This document shows, in pieces, positions 32,757-41,383 of a stretch of 64,000 nucleotides of DNA (position 1 is the first letter of the stretch; each line of letters opens with the position of its first letter). The stretch spans positions 1 to 64,000 of the forward strand of contig JBEBJQ010000011.1 of the NCBI GenBank assembly GCA_040079795.1, read 5' to 3'. The position numbers and the translations under genes are program-made. Origin of the DNA: SXIZ01 sp040079795 (GTDB taxonomy: Bacteria; Pseudomonadota; Gammaproteobacteria; Methylococcales; Methylomonadaceae). A model generated the notes under the pieces. The model saw nothing but the letters and a program-made list of their open reading frames with translations. It had not been told where the DNA came from and searched no databases.

Positions 32757-33797
32757 TTATGCCCGTAAACTGCCAACCCCTTGGGCTAGGGGGGGCACAA
32801 TCACACCACGCTCGGTCACGATCGCATCAATTAAGGCCACTGGCGTGACATCAAAAACCGGATTCCAGGCACTCACCAGTGAGCCTTCATGGTTAAAACA
32901 GGAATGCAGTAATTCACTGGCTTGACGTTGCTCTATTTCGATATGCCCGCCATTTGCAATGCTCCAGTCGATGGTTGAGGTTGGTGCTACCACCATCATT
33001 TTAACCCCATGTTGTTTAGCTAATACCGCCAGCGAATAAGTGCCAATTTTATTAGCGGTATCGCCATTAACGGCAATACGGTCTGCCCCAACAATAATCC
33101 AGTCGATGGCACCGCTGCGCATTAACCAGGCCGCGGCAGAATCAGCTATCAACGTTGCTTCGATGCCTTCTTGCGCCAATTCCCAAACTGTTAAACGTGC
33201 GCCTTGCAACCAGGGTCTGGTTTCACCCGCATACACGGTTTTTAAACCGCGCTTCCAGGCACTACGAATCACCCCTAACGCGGTGCCATAGCCACCCGTC
33301 GCTAATGCCCCGGCATTGCAGTGGGTTAATACGCCTTTTGCACCGTCTAGCAAATCCGCACCCAATTCTCCCATCCGCTGATTAGCGGCAAGATCATCGC
33401 TATGAATTTTTTCCGCCAAAGTTTGCAAGTTAAGCCGAGGGTCGCCAACCTCTTCTGCTAAAGCCTGGCGCATCAAATCTAACGCCCAAAATAAATTGAC
33501 CGCAGTGGGACGCGAGGTGGCTAACTTGGTAATGTCTGCTAAAACTTTTTCCCGCCAGCCGGTTGATCCAGCCTGATAATGCTGCTGTGCAGATAATACC
33601 ACCCCGTAAGCAGCAGCAATCCCAATCGCCGGAGCGCCGCGTACCCGCATACTGGTAATGGCCTCGGTAATGCCGGGGGCATCGGTATAGATATCGTACG
33701 TAAGGGTTTCAGGCAGTTTACGCTGATCCAAAACCTTTAAAGAATCGCCAGTCCATTGTAATGCTTGTACGAGGGTGTGCTTGGGTGATGAAGTCAT
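32757..33797 (-). CDS. mtnA: S-methyl-5-thioribose-1-phosphate isomerase
   Basis: This 346-residue enzyme converts methylthioribose-1-phosphate to methylthioribulose-1-phosphate in methionine salvage. Family motifs are 'MRVRGAPAIGIAAAYGV', 'LTHCNAGALATGGYGTALGV' (with the catalytic Cys), 'IIVGADRIAVNGDTANKIGTY' and 'APTSTIDW'. The divergent neighbour is a methylthioadenosine deaminase, so the two cover successive parts of the same pathway. Other mtn genes are not in the window. Confidence 0.95.
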   Translation of the reverse strand: MTSSPKHTLVQALQWTGDSLKVLDQRKLPETLTYDIYTDAPGITEAITSMRVRGAPAIGIAAAYGVVLSAQQHYQAGSTGWREKVLADITKLATSRPTAVNLFWALDLMRQALAEEVGDPRLNLQTLAEKIHSDDLAANQRMGELGADLLDGAKGVLTHCNAGALATGGYGTALGVIRSAWKRGLKTVYAGETRPWLQGARLTVWELAQEGIEATLIADSAAAWLMRSGAIDWIIVGADRIAVNGDTANKIGTYSLAVLAKQHGVKMMVVAPTSTIDWSIANGGHIEIEQRQASELLHSCFNHEGSLVSAWNPVFDVTPVALIDAIVTERGVIVPPLAQGVGSLRA

Positions 33798-33920
33798 TGT
33801 TTATCTATAAAACGTTAAAGTAGTTATAATTCCGCATGCCCCAAGGATTTGGTGATGCTTAAAGCACAGCATCTTGATAGGGTAGGGGCACTTTTTCATC
33901 ATTATACACGGGACTCGCCA

Positions 33921-35231
33921 ATGAACATTGATACCCTCATTAACGCACGCTGGATCATTCCTGTTGAGCCCAGTGCCGTTTGTTATGATTACCATAGTAT
34001 GGCAATACATGATGGACGCATTATTGATTTGCTACCAACCGCAGAGGCCGGACAAAAATATCAGGCTACTAGCATTGAAAACTTTTTACAGCATGCTTTA
34101 ATTCCCGGGCTAATCAATAGTCATACCCACGCCGCCATGACTTTAATGCGCGGTGTCGCGGACGATTTACCCTTAATGGACTGGTTACAAAATCACATCT
34201 GGCCGCTGGAGGCCAAATGGATGAGTGCTGCATTTGTGAAAGATGGTACGGATTTAGCCATCGCGGAAATGTTGCGGGGCGGAACGACATGTTTTAATGA
34301 CATGTATTATTTCCCCGAGATAACCGCCCAACAAGCGATACAGCATGGCATTCGTGCCAGTGTCGGTTTGATTCTGATTGATTTTCCCACCGTTTGGGCA
34401 GACAACAGCGACATGTATCTGGAAAAAGGTCTGGCGCTGTACGACCAAATGCGCCACCAACCATTGATTAGTACCCCGTTTGCGCCACATGCGCCGTACA
34501 CAGTGTCCGATGAGCCGTTACAGCGTATTCAGACGCTAGCCAATGAGTTGGACTTGCAAGTCCACATGCACCTTCACGAAACGCAACATGAAATTACCCA
34601 GCAATTCCAAGTCACCGGTCAACGTCCTTTACAGCGACTACAAAAACTGGGTTTGATTAACCCTTCGTTTATAGCTGTACACATGACACAGCTCAAAGAC
34701 GCTGAGATTAAACAATTTGCTGAAGCAGGTGCGCACATTGTGCATTGCCCGGAATCTAATTTAAAACTTGCCAGCGGTTTTTGCCCGGTGTCGAAATGCT
34801 TGGACGCAGGCATTAATGTCGCCCTCGGTACCGATGGCGCTGCCAGCAATAATGACTTGGATATGTTTGGTGAGATGCGCACCGCCGCATTACTGGGCAA
34901 GGGCATAGCGGAAGATGCCAGTGCCGTCCCCGCAATGGCTGCTTTAAAAATGGCGACTTTAAATGGTGCGAAAGCACTGGGTATCGATCATCTGACCGGT
35001 TCGTTACAGATTGGCAAAGCGGCCGACGTAGTAGCGGTAAATCTGGAGAGCATAGAAACGCAACCGGTCTATGACCCAATCGCGCAACTCGTGTATGCTG
35101 CCAGCCGCCAACAAGTAACCGATGTGTGGGTCGCCGGCAAGCGCTTACTTAAACAACGTCAATTAACAACCCTGAACATGGATGATTTAAAGGGTAAAGT
35201 GCAACTTTGGCAGGCACGCCTAAAAAGCTGA
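33921..35231 (+). CDS. mtaD: 5-methylthioadenosine/S-adenosylhomocysteine deaminase
   Basis: This 436-residue metal-dependent amidohydrolase (TRZ/ATZ family) removes the amino group of MTA or SAH. The metal ligands are 'INSHTHAAM', the His in 'HLHETQHE', 'VHMTQL' and the Asp in 'ALGTDGAASNNDLDM'. I start at the ATG at 33921 because the product then begins 'NIDTLINARWIIPVEP' as in the family; the frame is open 24 codons further. It is divergent from mtnA. In some pseudomonads MTA is salvaged through deamination to methylthioinosine before MtnA acts; this pair suggests the same route here. Confidence 0.9.
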   Translation: MNIDTLINARWIIPVEPSAVCYDYHSMAIHDGRIIDLLPTAEAGQKYQATSIENFLQHALIPGLINSHTHAAMTLMRGVADDLPLMDWLQNHIWPLEAKWMSAAFVKDGTDLAIAEMLRGGTTCFNDMYYFPEITAQQAIQHGIRASVGLILIDFPTVWADNSDMYLEKGLALYDQMRHQPLISTPFAPHAPYTVSDEPLQRIQTLANELDLQVHMHLHETQHEITQQFQVTGQRPLQRLQKLGLINPSFIAVHMTQLKDAEIKQFAEAGAHIVHCPESNLKLASGFCPVSKCLDAGINVALGTDGAASNNDLDMFGEMRTAALLGKGIAEDASAVPAMAALKMATLNGAKALGIDHLTGSLQIGKAADVVAVNLESIETQPVYDPIAQLVYAASRQQVTDVWVAGKRLLKQRQLTTLNMDDLKGKVQLWQARLKS

Positions 35232-35603
35232 ACACAATAGGTCTTGTACGTTTGCTGACCTAAAACGTGGCTTTTCAAGAGCGTTTTTTATCATGGGCGT
35301 GAATCTGAGTGGTAAAGAAAATAAAGTGCTTTATAGGTATTTGTACCAGTAGTTCTCTACGCTATTTTCCATTACGATTACATTGCCCTGGTAATAGCTT
35401 AATTGTTAATAGCGCCTTCAAAATATGTTCAGAACTGCAAATTTAGAAAACCCAATTGAAGTGGCCAGCGCCTGAGACGTTATTTAATGAATTTTAGCTT
35501 TCCAGTGTTAATAAAAAGCCTAAAGACAAAACCGGTATTTATTTTGGGTAGTGTGCTAACACGCATAAATTATGCTTTTTGCATGCAAGTTAATTTTCGT
35601 CAT
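35232..35603. other. Intergenic region before the caspase-like gene
   Basis: About 370 bp. The frame of the caspase-like gene is open from 35487, but the segment before 35604 has no ribosome site and does not look like family sequence. No terminator with a clear stem or other element was found. Confidence 0.4.
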
Positions 35604-36593
35604 ATGCCCAAAAAATCAAGGCTATTCTCTGCGGTGATTTTGTTGTTACTTATTCCTGATCCATTAAGTGCCCAGTCAAATCCCAATGAAAAACGCATTG
35701 CATTGATCATTGGGAATTCAGATTATTTAATGAGCCCCCTCGTTAATCCCGTCAATGATGCTAATGCCATAGCGGATGTGCTTAAGGCAGCAGGATTTAA
35801 AATTATCCAACACGAAAATATGGCACAAGCCTCTATGAGGCGTGCTATAGCGGATTTTGGACGTGAGCTGGCGAGTCATGATGTAGGGTTATTTTATTAT
35901 GCAGGACACGGTGTACAAATGAATGGGCGCAATTATTTAATCCCAATTGATGCCAAGATACAGTATGAAAGTGATATTGAGGTTGAAAGTATTGATTTGG
36001 CCGCGGTCTTCTCCAAAATGGAAGGTGCAGGTAATCGCCTAAACTTGGTTATACTCGATGCTTGCCGTGATAACCCATTTGCCAGCAACTCCCGCCCTCT
36101 CAACCAGGGATTAGCCTTCACCTCCGCACCTTCAGGCACCTTAATAGCTTACGCGACTGCACCTGGTAAGGTCGCGGAGGAAGGGGAAGGTAAAAATGGT
36201 GTTTATACCAAGTTTTTAGTCAAACATATCGGCACACCGGGTCTTCGTATAGAGGATATTTTTAAACAGGTGCGGGTTGATGTTAAAAAAGCAACCAGTG
36301 ATCAACAAGTCCCTTGGGAATCCTCTTCACTGGAAGGTGATTTCTATTTTTTACCCGGAAATGCTCCAATATCTTCAAGCATTGCTGAACCTAATCAATC
36401 AGACCTAAAAGCCCTACGTATAGCTGAAAAGCATAAGCGCCCAGATAAGCCGGTTGCAGAAGAATCCCCTGCTTCAAATTCTTTATCCCTGAATTGCGCT
36501 GACTTGCGCGAAAAGGAAACCTTTGCAGGTGAAATGGGGTTTTCTGCACTGACCAAAATGGAAAAAGCGTATCTTCTATCAGATTGTCCTTAA
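35604..36593 (+). CDS. Caspase-like (C14 metacaspase/orthocaspase) secreted protein
   Basis: The product is about 329 residues from the ATG at 35604. That start gives a clean signal peptide ('LFSAVILLLLIPDPLSAQ'). The peptidase C14 p20 domain follows: 'KRIALIIGNSDYLMSPLVNPVNDANAIADVL', the catalytic His in 'FYYAGHGVQMNGRNYLIP' and the catalytic Cys in 'LVILDACRDNPF'. Both dyad residues are kept, so it may be an active cysteine protease in the periplasm. The last 80 residues are low complexity plus a short Cys-containing tail. Ribosome sites are weak for every candidate start; the frame opens at 35487. The OmpA-type lipoprotein gene follows 49 bp later and is probably co-transcribed. Confidence 0.82.
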   Translation: MPKKSRLFSAVILLLLIPDPLSAQSNPNEKRIALIIGNSDYLMSPLVNPVNDANAIADVLKAAGFKIIQHENMAQASMRRAIADFGRELASHDVGLFYYAGHGVQMNGRNYLIPIDAKIQYESDIEVESIDLAAVFSKMEGAGNRLNLVILDACRDNPFASNSRPLNQGLAFTSAPSGTLIAYATAPGKVAEEGEGKNGVYTKFLVKHIGTPGLRIEDIFKQVRVDVKKATSDQQVPWESSSLEGDFYFLPGNAPISSSIAEPNQSDLKALRIAEKHKRPDKPVAEESPASNSLSLNCADLREKETFAGEMGFSALTKMEKAYLLSDCP

Positions 36594-36642
36594 CCCGTTT
36601 AAGTTTATTTCACCGTTATTACATCATAAGGAATTGTTCAAT

Positions 36643-37836
36643 ATGCCCGCCCAGACCCCTTATTTTAAACTACTGCCGGTAGCACTTTTTATCTTAAACC
36701 TGTCTTCTTGTGCTACAAAACCGATTACTACCAGCCCACTGCCTTTTGATGCAGCGGTTAAAATTTTGGCTAATGACCTTTTAAGTCAAGTTGAGAAAAA
36801 AACCATGCTAAAGCTGCCAATTGCGAAAGTAGGGGTAATGGATGATTTTACTGACGAGGATACAGGTGAGTTTGTATCGGCAAGTGAAGCTATTGAAAAA
36901 ATGATCCTAACGGAGGCGGAAACAAATTTCAGTCGTTTTTCCATCAGTAAAATGAATAAAGATAATATCCGCACGGCTGATTTTCTGCTTAATGGCATTA
37001 TTTCTCTGGAAAAATATGATCCTGCCAGTGACGGCAAGAACTATCACTTAGTGGCTTCAGTGACTGATTTAAAAACCGGCGAAGTCATTGCAAATTCTGC
37101 TACTTGGATCAGTGACAAGAATCTGGATTACTCGCCAATGCGGGAATATAAAGAAGCCCCCATGTATATGATCGATAAACGTCATAAAAGTAAGGTCAAA
37201 ACTGCGCGAAGCCTTTCAGGCATCCAAGCAGATGTAGAATATTACAAGACTTTAGAAACCAATGCGCTTCTGGCTGAGGCCGCCAATGCTTATGAAAAAG
37301 CAGATTATCCTCTGGTCATCACCATGTTAAAGGAGGTTTCTAACCGCCCAGACGGTCAGGTTATGAAAACCTACGCGATGTTGTATCAGGCATACTTCAA
37401 AGAAGGCAAAGGTCCTGCTGCAGAAGAGGCTTTTGGAAAGCTGGTTGAGCTTAGTGTGCAAAATAACAGCCTGAGCGTTAAATTATTGTTTGGCGTTAAT
37501 TCCACGGAGTTTATAGCAGACAAAGAACTTAAAGCGCGCTACCAACTTTGGATTAGGCAAATCAGCAAATACTTTAATGCCGACGAGCACTGTGTGAAGA
37601 TCATTGGGCATAGCAGCCACACCGGTTCCGAAGGCTATAACGTGCATTTGTCCAAGGCGCGGGCAGATGCAGTGCAGCGCCAGATGGTGGCACAGTATCA
37701 AGCTATTAAGCGTAAAACTGTAACCCAAGGCATGGGGTTTAAATATAATATTAAAGGTCTGGGTACAGATGATGGCAGGGACGCCATTGACAGGCGCGTT
37801 GAATTTGTTGTTACTGAATGTGCTGATTTATCGTAA
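36643..37836 (+). CDS. OmpA-family lipoprotein with FlgO/CsgG-like N-terminus
   Basis: This 397-residue lipoprotein (lipobox LSSC near residue 22) has three parts. The first is a FlgO/CsgG-like alpha/beta domain (about 40-165: 'AKVGVMDDFTDEDTGEFVSASEAIEKMIL', 'ADFLLNGIISLEKYD'). The second is a TPR-like helical part (about 195-275: 'ALLAEAANAYEKADYPLVI', 'MLYQAYFKEGKGPAAEEAF'). The third is a C-terminal OmpA peptidoglycan-binding domain (about 300-393: 'IIGHSSHTGSEGYNVHLSKARADAVQ', 'DGRDAIDRRVEFVV'). AAGGA precedes the ATG at 36643. It would anchor a complex between outer membrane and wall. Its pairing with the caspase-like gene is notable. Confidence 0.82.
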   Translation: MPAQTPYFKLLPVALFILNLSSCATKPITTSPLPFDAAVKILANDLLSQVEKKTMLKLPIAKVGVMDDFTDEDTGEFVSASEAIEKMILTEAETNFSRFSISKMNKDNIRTADFLLNGIISLEKYDPASDGKNYHLVASVTDLKTGEVIANSATWISDKNLDYSPMREYKEAPMYMIDKRHKSKVKTARSLSGIQADVEYYKTLETNALLAEAANAYEKADYPLVITMLKEVSNRPDGQVMKTYAMLYQAYFKEGKGPAAEEAFGKLVELSVQNNSLSVKLLFGVNSTEFIADKELKARYQLWIRQISKYFNADEHCVKIIGHSSHTGSEGYNVHLSKARADAVQRQMVAQYQAIKRKTVTQGMGFKYNIKGLGTDDGRDAIDRRVEFVVTECADLS

Positions 37837-37910
37837 AGATAAAAATTTCAAGAATCTCTCGGAATATGGGGACGCAATACCACCTTGCGTCTCTTGCATT
37901 TACGATGTTT

Positions 37911-40130
37911 TTAATTCAGTGTTTCAATACCCGCCAAAAATTGCGCCACGTCTTTAAAGCCGATAATCCGATAAGCAGTTTGTTCTTTTTGGTCAATGCC
38001 AAAAAACAGGGTGGCGGGTGGGCCGATGAGGTTAAAACGCTTCAATAATGCGATGTCTTCTTCTGTAGCATCGGTCACGTCGGCTTGCACCAGTACCATA
38101 TTGCTTAAGCGCTGTTGTACTTTGGGGTCTGAAAAAGTATAGGCTTCCATTTCTTTACAGGAAACACACCAGTCCGCATAAAAATCCAGCATCACCATTT
38201 GTTTATGGATGCTGGCTTGTTTAATTACGCCATCCAGTTCGGCACTCGAACGGATCCGTTTAAACTTGATTGGGGCGCTAGCCTGGTTAGGCTGCTTGCC
38301 GGCACTGAGGTTTTGGAGCGGCTTAAGGGGGTTGGTATTGCCAGCACTCAGCCCGATCAGTAATATGATGCCGTAAACCAACATGATCAGGCCTAACCCC
38401 TTCCATAACCGGCTCCAGCTAGAGCTGCTTTCAGGCAAGGGATCGAGCGCACGCAGGTACACGGCAGGTATAATCAGTAATATCGCCCAAAGTAGCATGC
38501 TGATTGTCGGTGGAAGAATCCGGTCTAACATCCATACGGCTACCGCCAGCATTACTACGCCGAACGTGGCTTTGGTGATATTTAGCCAGTGTCCTGCTTT
38601 AGGTAAAAATTTCCCTGCCGAGGCGCCGATGACCAATAATGGCATGCCCATGCCCAAACCCATCATAAACAAAGCTGAGCCACCCAGAAGCGCATCACCG
38701 GTTTGTCCAATAAAGATGAGCGCACCTGCAAGCGGGGCTGCAACGCAAGGACCGACAATCAGTGAAGAAAGTACCCCCATGATAGCTGCACCCCAGTAGG
38801 AATGATTACGAAATTTTTCGCTGGAATTATGCAGACGGGTCTGAAAAGCTTTTGGTAATTCAAGATGATAAAAGCCAAACATGGACAGCGCCAGTAACAC
38901 AAAAATCCCACTGAATAGGGCAATAATCCACGGTTGTTGAAATGTCGCCTGCAAATTACTGCCAAACAAGGCTGCCAATACCCCAAACACGGTATAAGCT
39001 ACGGCACTGGCTAAGACATAACTTAAAGAAAGTAAAAACGCCGTCAGGGTGGTCACATCACGGCTTTTACCCACAATAATACCGGATAAAATCGGGATCA
39101 TGGGGAAGATGCAAGGGGTAAAGGCCAGTAAAAGGCCAAAGCCAAAGAAACTCAATAAGGTCAACCAAAGAGAATCCTTATGCAATGCTTGTATGATTTG
39201 ATCCTGCTCAGAAAGCGGGGTGTTTGCCGAAACATTGCCCACTTTAAGGCTATTATCATCCAAGGCAGGCAGGTTAATGCTCAGGCTTTTTTGCATAGGG
39301 GGGTAACACACTCCACGCTCGGCGCAGCCCTGAAAGCTCGCTTGTAAGTTCAAAATAAACGGTTCTGCGGAAGTGCGGTTTAATGGCACGTCAAAATCCA
39401 GTTCATGATAAAAAATCTCTACATCTCCAAAAGCTTCATCATGTTGGGGTTTTCCGTGCGGCATGTCAAAACTGGCTAAATTAGCATCCTGCGATTCTTT
39501 TACGGACAACTGTATTTTTTCACGGTAGAGATAATAACCCTCTGCAATGATCCAGTTAACATGTAAGGTCCTGGCATCTTTTGCTTGGGCAAAAAATTGG
39601 AAGGCTTGCTCAGCTGGCAATAAATCATCGGGTACTGACTGCTCAGGGAGATTCTTGGTTAATTCTTGTAAAGGATTTAACGGGGCATTATGGGAGGAGA
39701 CTGGGATGTTTAAGTCAAACTGGTTTTTTTGAGGCGGATAACAAACGCCTATATCAGCACACCCTTGATGTTTAACCTCAACTTTAAGGCTATTAATACT
39801 GCCGGTATAGGTGACCGGCACTTTAACGCTAACAACGTTACGATACACGACCATATCCCCAAAATTATCGTCATGCTTGGTTTTTCCTGCCGGTAATTCC
39901 AGTACGCCAAGTTGTGCTTCGGGCGTTTTAGAAGTTACTGCAATTTTATCGCGGTATAAATAATAGTCTTCACTAATATCCCACTTTAGCTCCAATTGCT
40001 CAGGGCTTAACAAGTGCGCAGAGACTTTAAAAGCCTCCTCTGCACGTAATAAATTTTCTGCGCCTGCTGCAAATAACGGCGAGTTAAAGAATAACAAAAA
40101 GCCAACGAGTGAAAGTTTAACAATAAGCAT
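37911..40130 (-). CDS. dsbD: DsbD thiol-disulfide transporter with duplicated N-terminal domain
   Basis: DsbD carries electrons from cytoplasmic thioredoxin to periplasmic proteins. At 739 residues this one is well above the usual 565-600. The extra length is a second N-terminal (nDsbD) domain. Copy 1 (about 25-145) has 'YYLYRDKI', 'HDDNFGDMVVY' and 'QGCADIGVCYPP' (Cys124, Cys130). Copy 2 (about 170-290) has 'YYLYREKI', 'HDEAFGDVEIF' and 'QGCAERGVCYPP' (Cys269, Cys275). Both keep the C-x5-C redox pair. Eight membrane helices follow with 'FTPCIFPMIPILSG' and 'GPCVAAPL', then a thioredoxin domain with 'ADWCVSCKEME'. All Cys needed for the relay are present. Confidence 0.95.
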   Translation of the reverse strand: MLIVKLSLVGFLLFFNSPLFAAGAENLLRAEEAFKVSAHLLSPEQLELKWDISEDYYLYRDKIAVTSKTPEAQLGVLELPAGKTKHDDNFGDMVVYRNVVSVKVPVTYTGSINSLKVEVKHQGCADIGVCYPPQKNQFDLNIPVSSHNAPLNPLQELTKNLPEQSVPDDLLPAEQAFQFFAQAKDARTLHVNWIIAEGYYLYREKIQLSVKESQDANLASFDMPHGKPQHDEAFGDVEIFYHELDFDVPLNRTSAEPFILNLQASFQGCAERGVCYPPMQKSLSINLPALDDNSLKVGNVSANTPLSEQDQIIQALHKDSLWLTLLSFFGFGLLLAFTPCIFPMIPILSGIIVGKSRDVTTLTAFLLSLSYVLASAVAYTVFGVLAALFGSNLQATFQQPWIIALFSGIFVLLALSMFGFYHLELPKAFQTRLHNSSEKFRNHSYWGAAIMGVLSSLIVGPCVAAPLAGALIFIGQTGDALLGGSALFMMGLGMGMPLLVIGASAGKFLPKAGHWLNITKATFGVVMLAVAVWMLDRILPPTISMLLWAILLIIPAVYLRALDPLPESSSSWSRLWKGLGLIMLVYGIILLIGLSAGNTNPLKPLQNLSAGKQPNQASAPIKFKRIRSSAELDGVIKQASIHKQMVMLDFYADWCVSCKEMEAYTFSDPKVQQRLSNMVLVQADVTDATEEDIALLKRFNLIGPPATLFFGIDQKEQTAYRIIGFKDVAQFLAGIETLN

Positions 40131-40268
40131 GTATTAATCCAGTGCAGAGAAGCGGGGGAGGGCTGATATTGCTTGTGACTATAGCGTCTACAAAAAGTTC
40201 GTAACTCCCGTTATTGTAACAGAGGAGTTTGCTGTTTTTGCTGACGTAAATGAGATCTGCCACTATAC

Positions 40269-40853
40269 TTACAAAACATTAAATTGAAATTTTTCCAAGA
40301 GGGTGCAGAGTTTAATTAGGGGTAAGCCGATTAGGGCGTTATGGTCATCAGTGACAATTTTTTCAAATAATGCAATACCTAAGCTTTCAGCCTTAAAACT
40401 CCCCGCACAATCAAAGGGCGTATCTAAATCGATATAACGCTCAATTTGGGCTAAGGATAATTTTTTAAAACATACCCGCGTAAGGTCTAAATCTGTTAAA
40501 TAATCACCAGTTTCAGTATTTAATACACAAATACCGGTAAAAAATTCGACGCAATGGCCGGATGCTAATTGTAATTGCTGGATTGCGGTGTCGCGGTCAC
40601 CTGGTTTGGACAGAAATTGGTTTTGCAGCGCCGCAACTTGATCCGAGCCGATAATCAAATGTTTGGCGTACTGCTTTTGCAATGCGCATGCTTTAGCTAT
40701 ACTTAGACGGATAGCCAATTGTTGGGGAGTTTCGTCTGCCAGCCTTGCTTCGTTTACAGCGGGAGAGTCAGTGATGAAATCAACTTTCAAGGTTTTTAAC
40801 AGCGCCAACCTATAAGGTGAACTGGACGCCAGCACTAAACGGGTAGAAGCCAT
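40269..40853 (-). CDS. yceF: Maf-type nucleotide pyrophosphatase, YceF subgroup
   Basis: This 194-residue Maf-fold enzyme hydrolyses non-canonical nucleotides; the YceF branch prefers 7-methyl-GTP. The N-terminal 'LASSSPYRLALL' and the acidic set in 'IIGSDQVA' and 'DTPFDCAGSFKAESLGI' fit that branch. It is divergent from clpS. The gene stands alone here, whereas in E. coli it lies near the rpmF-plsX genes. Confidence 0.9.
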   Translation of the reverse strand: MASTRLVLASSSPYRLALLKTLKVDFITDSPAVNEARLADETPQQLAIRLSIAKACALQKQYAKHLIIGSDQVAALQNQFLSKPGDRDTAIQQLQLASGHCVEFFTGICVLNTETGDYLTDLDLTRVCFKKLSLAQIERYIDLDTPFDCAGSFKAESLGIALFEKIVTDDHNALIGLPLIKLCTLLEKFQFNVL

Positions 40854-40938
40854 ATGAACTTATTTTTAAATAGTGTTTGTTGAAATAGTTTATAAATGTT
40901 GTGCAACTAACCTGGGTGATAAGTTGTCCCACCGGATA

Positions 40939-40954
40939 TATGATGTAAATCACA
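40939..40954. promoter_or_regulatory. CRP/FNR-like site upstream of clpSA
   Basis: TATGATGTAAATCACA has the CRP spacing (TGTGA-N6-TCACA, nine of ten) and also the FNR core TGAT-N4-ATCA. Its centre is about 72 bp before the predicted clpS transcript start, a standard class I activator position. Which regulator binds cannot be told. Confidence 0.45.
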
Positions 40955-40983
40955 ATTTAGGGCGGTTACACATCAAAATTAGG

Positions 40984-41012
40984 GCTTGTTGATGTTTTCA
41001 TTATGCTAGAAT
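40984..41012 (+). promoter_or_regulatory. Promoter candidate of clpS-clpA
   Basis: TAGAAT at 41007-41012 preceded by TGC forms an extended -10 element. CTTGTT/TTGTTG at 40985-40991 is a possible -35 element with 15-16 bases between. The start codon of clpS is 35 bases after the -10. Confidence 0.5.
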
Positions 41013-41046
41013 TTAACTATGGCAATCTTGATTAAAGCGTAAATGT

Positions 41047-41367
41047 ATGACAGATTTTGATCCTCACCGTGATGATGGTGGTCTAGCCTTACAAGAGGCA
41101 AAACCAAAGTTAAAAAAACCGCCGCTTTATCGGGTTATGTTATTGAATGATGATTTTACACCCATGGATTTTGTAGTGGATGTGTTGAAGAGCTTTTTTA
41201 ATATGCCTGAAGAAAAAGCAACGCAAGTGATGTTACAAGTGCATACACAAGGGGTTGGCGTTTGCGGCGTCTTTTCTAAAGATGTTGCAGAAACCAAAGT
41301 GTACATCGTTAATGAATATTCTCGGGAACATTATCATCCTTTAATGTGTTCGATGGAAGAAGCTTAA
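41047..41367 (+). CDS. clpS: ClpS adaptor
   Basis: This 106-residue adaptor hands N-degron substrates to ClpAP. The binding-pocket region 'YRVMLLNDDFTPMDFVVDVLKSFF' and 'VHTQGVGVCGVFSKDVAETKV' are standard. It lies 16 bp upstream of clpA, so the two are co-transcribed. The flexible N-terminal 25 residues are acidic and Lys-rich as usual. Confidence 0.96.
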   Translation: MTDFDPHRDDGGLALQEAKPKLKKPPLYRVMLLNDDFTPMDFVVDVLKSFFNMPEEKATQVMLQVHTQGVGVCGVFSKDVAETKVYIVNEYSREHYHPLMCSMEEA

Positions 41368-41383
41368 GACAATTGGAGAGCTT

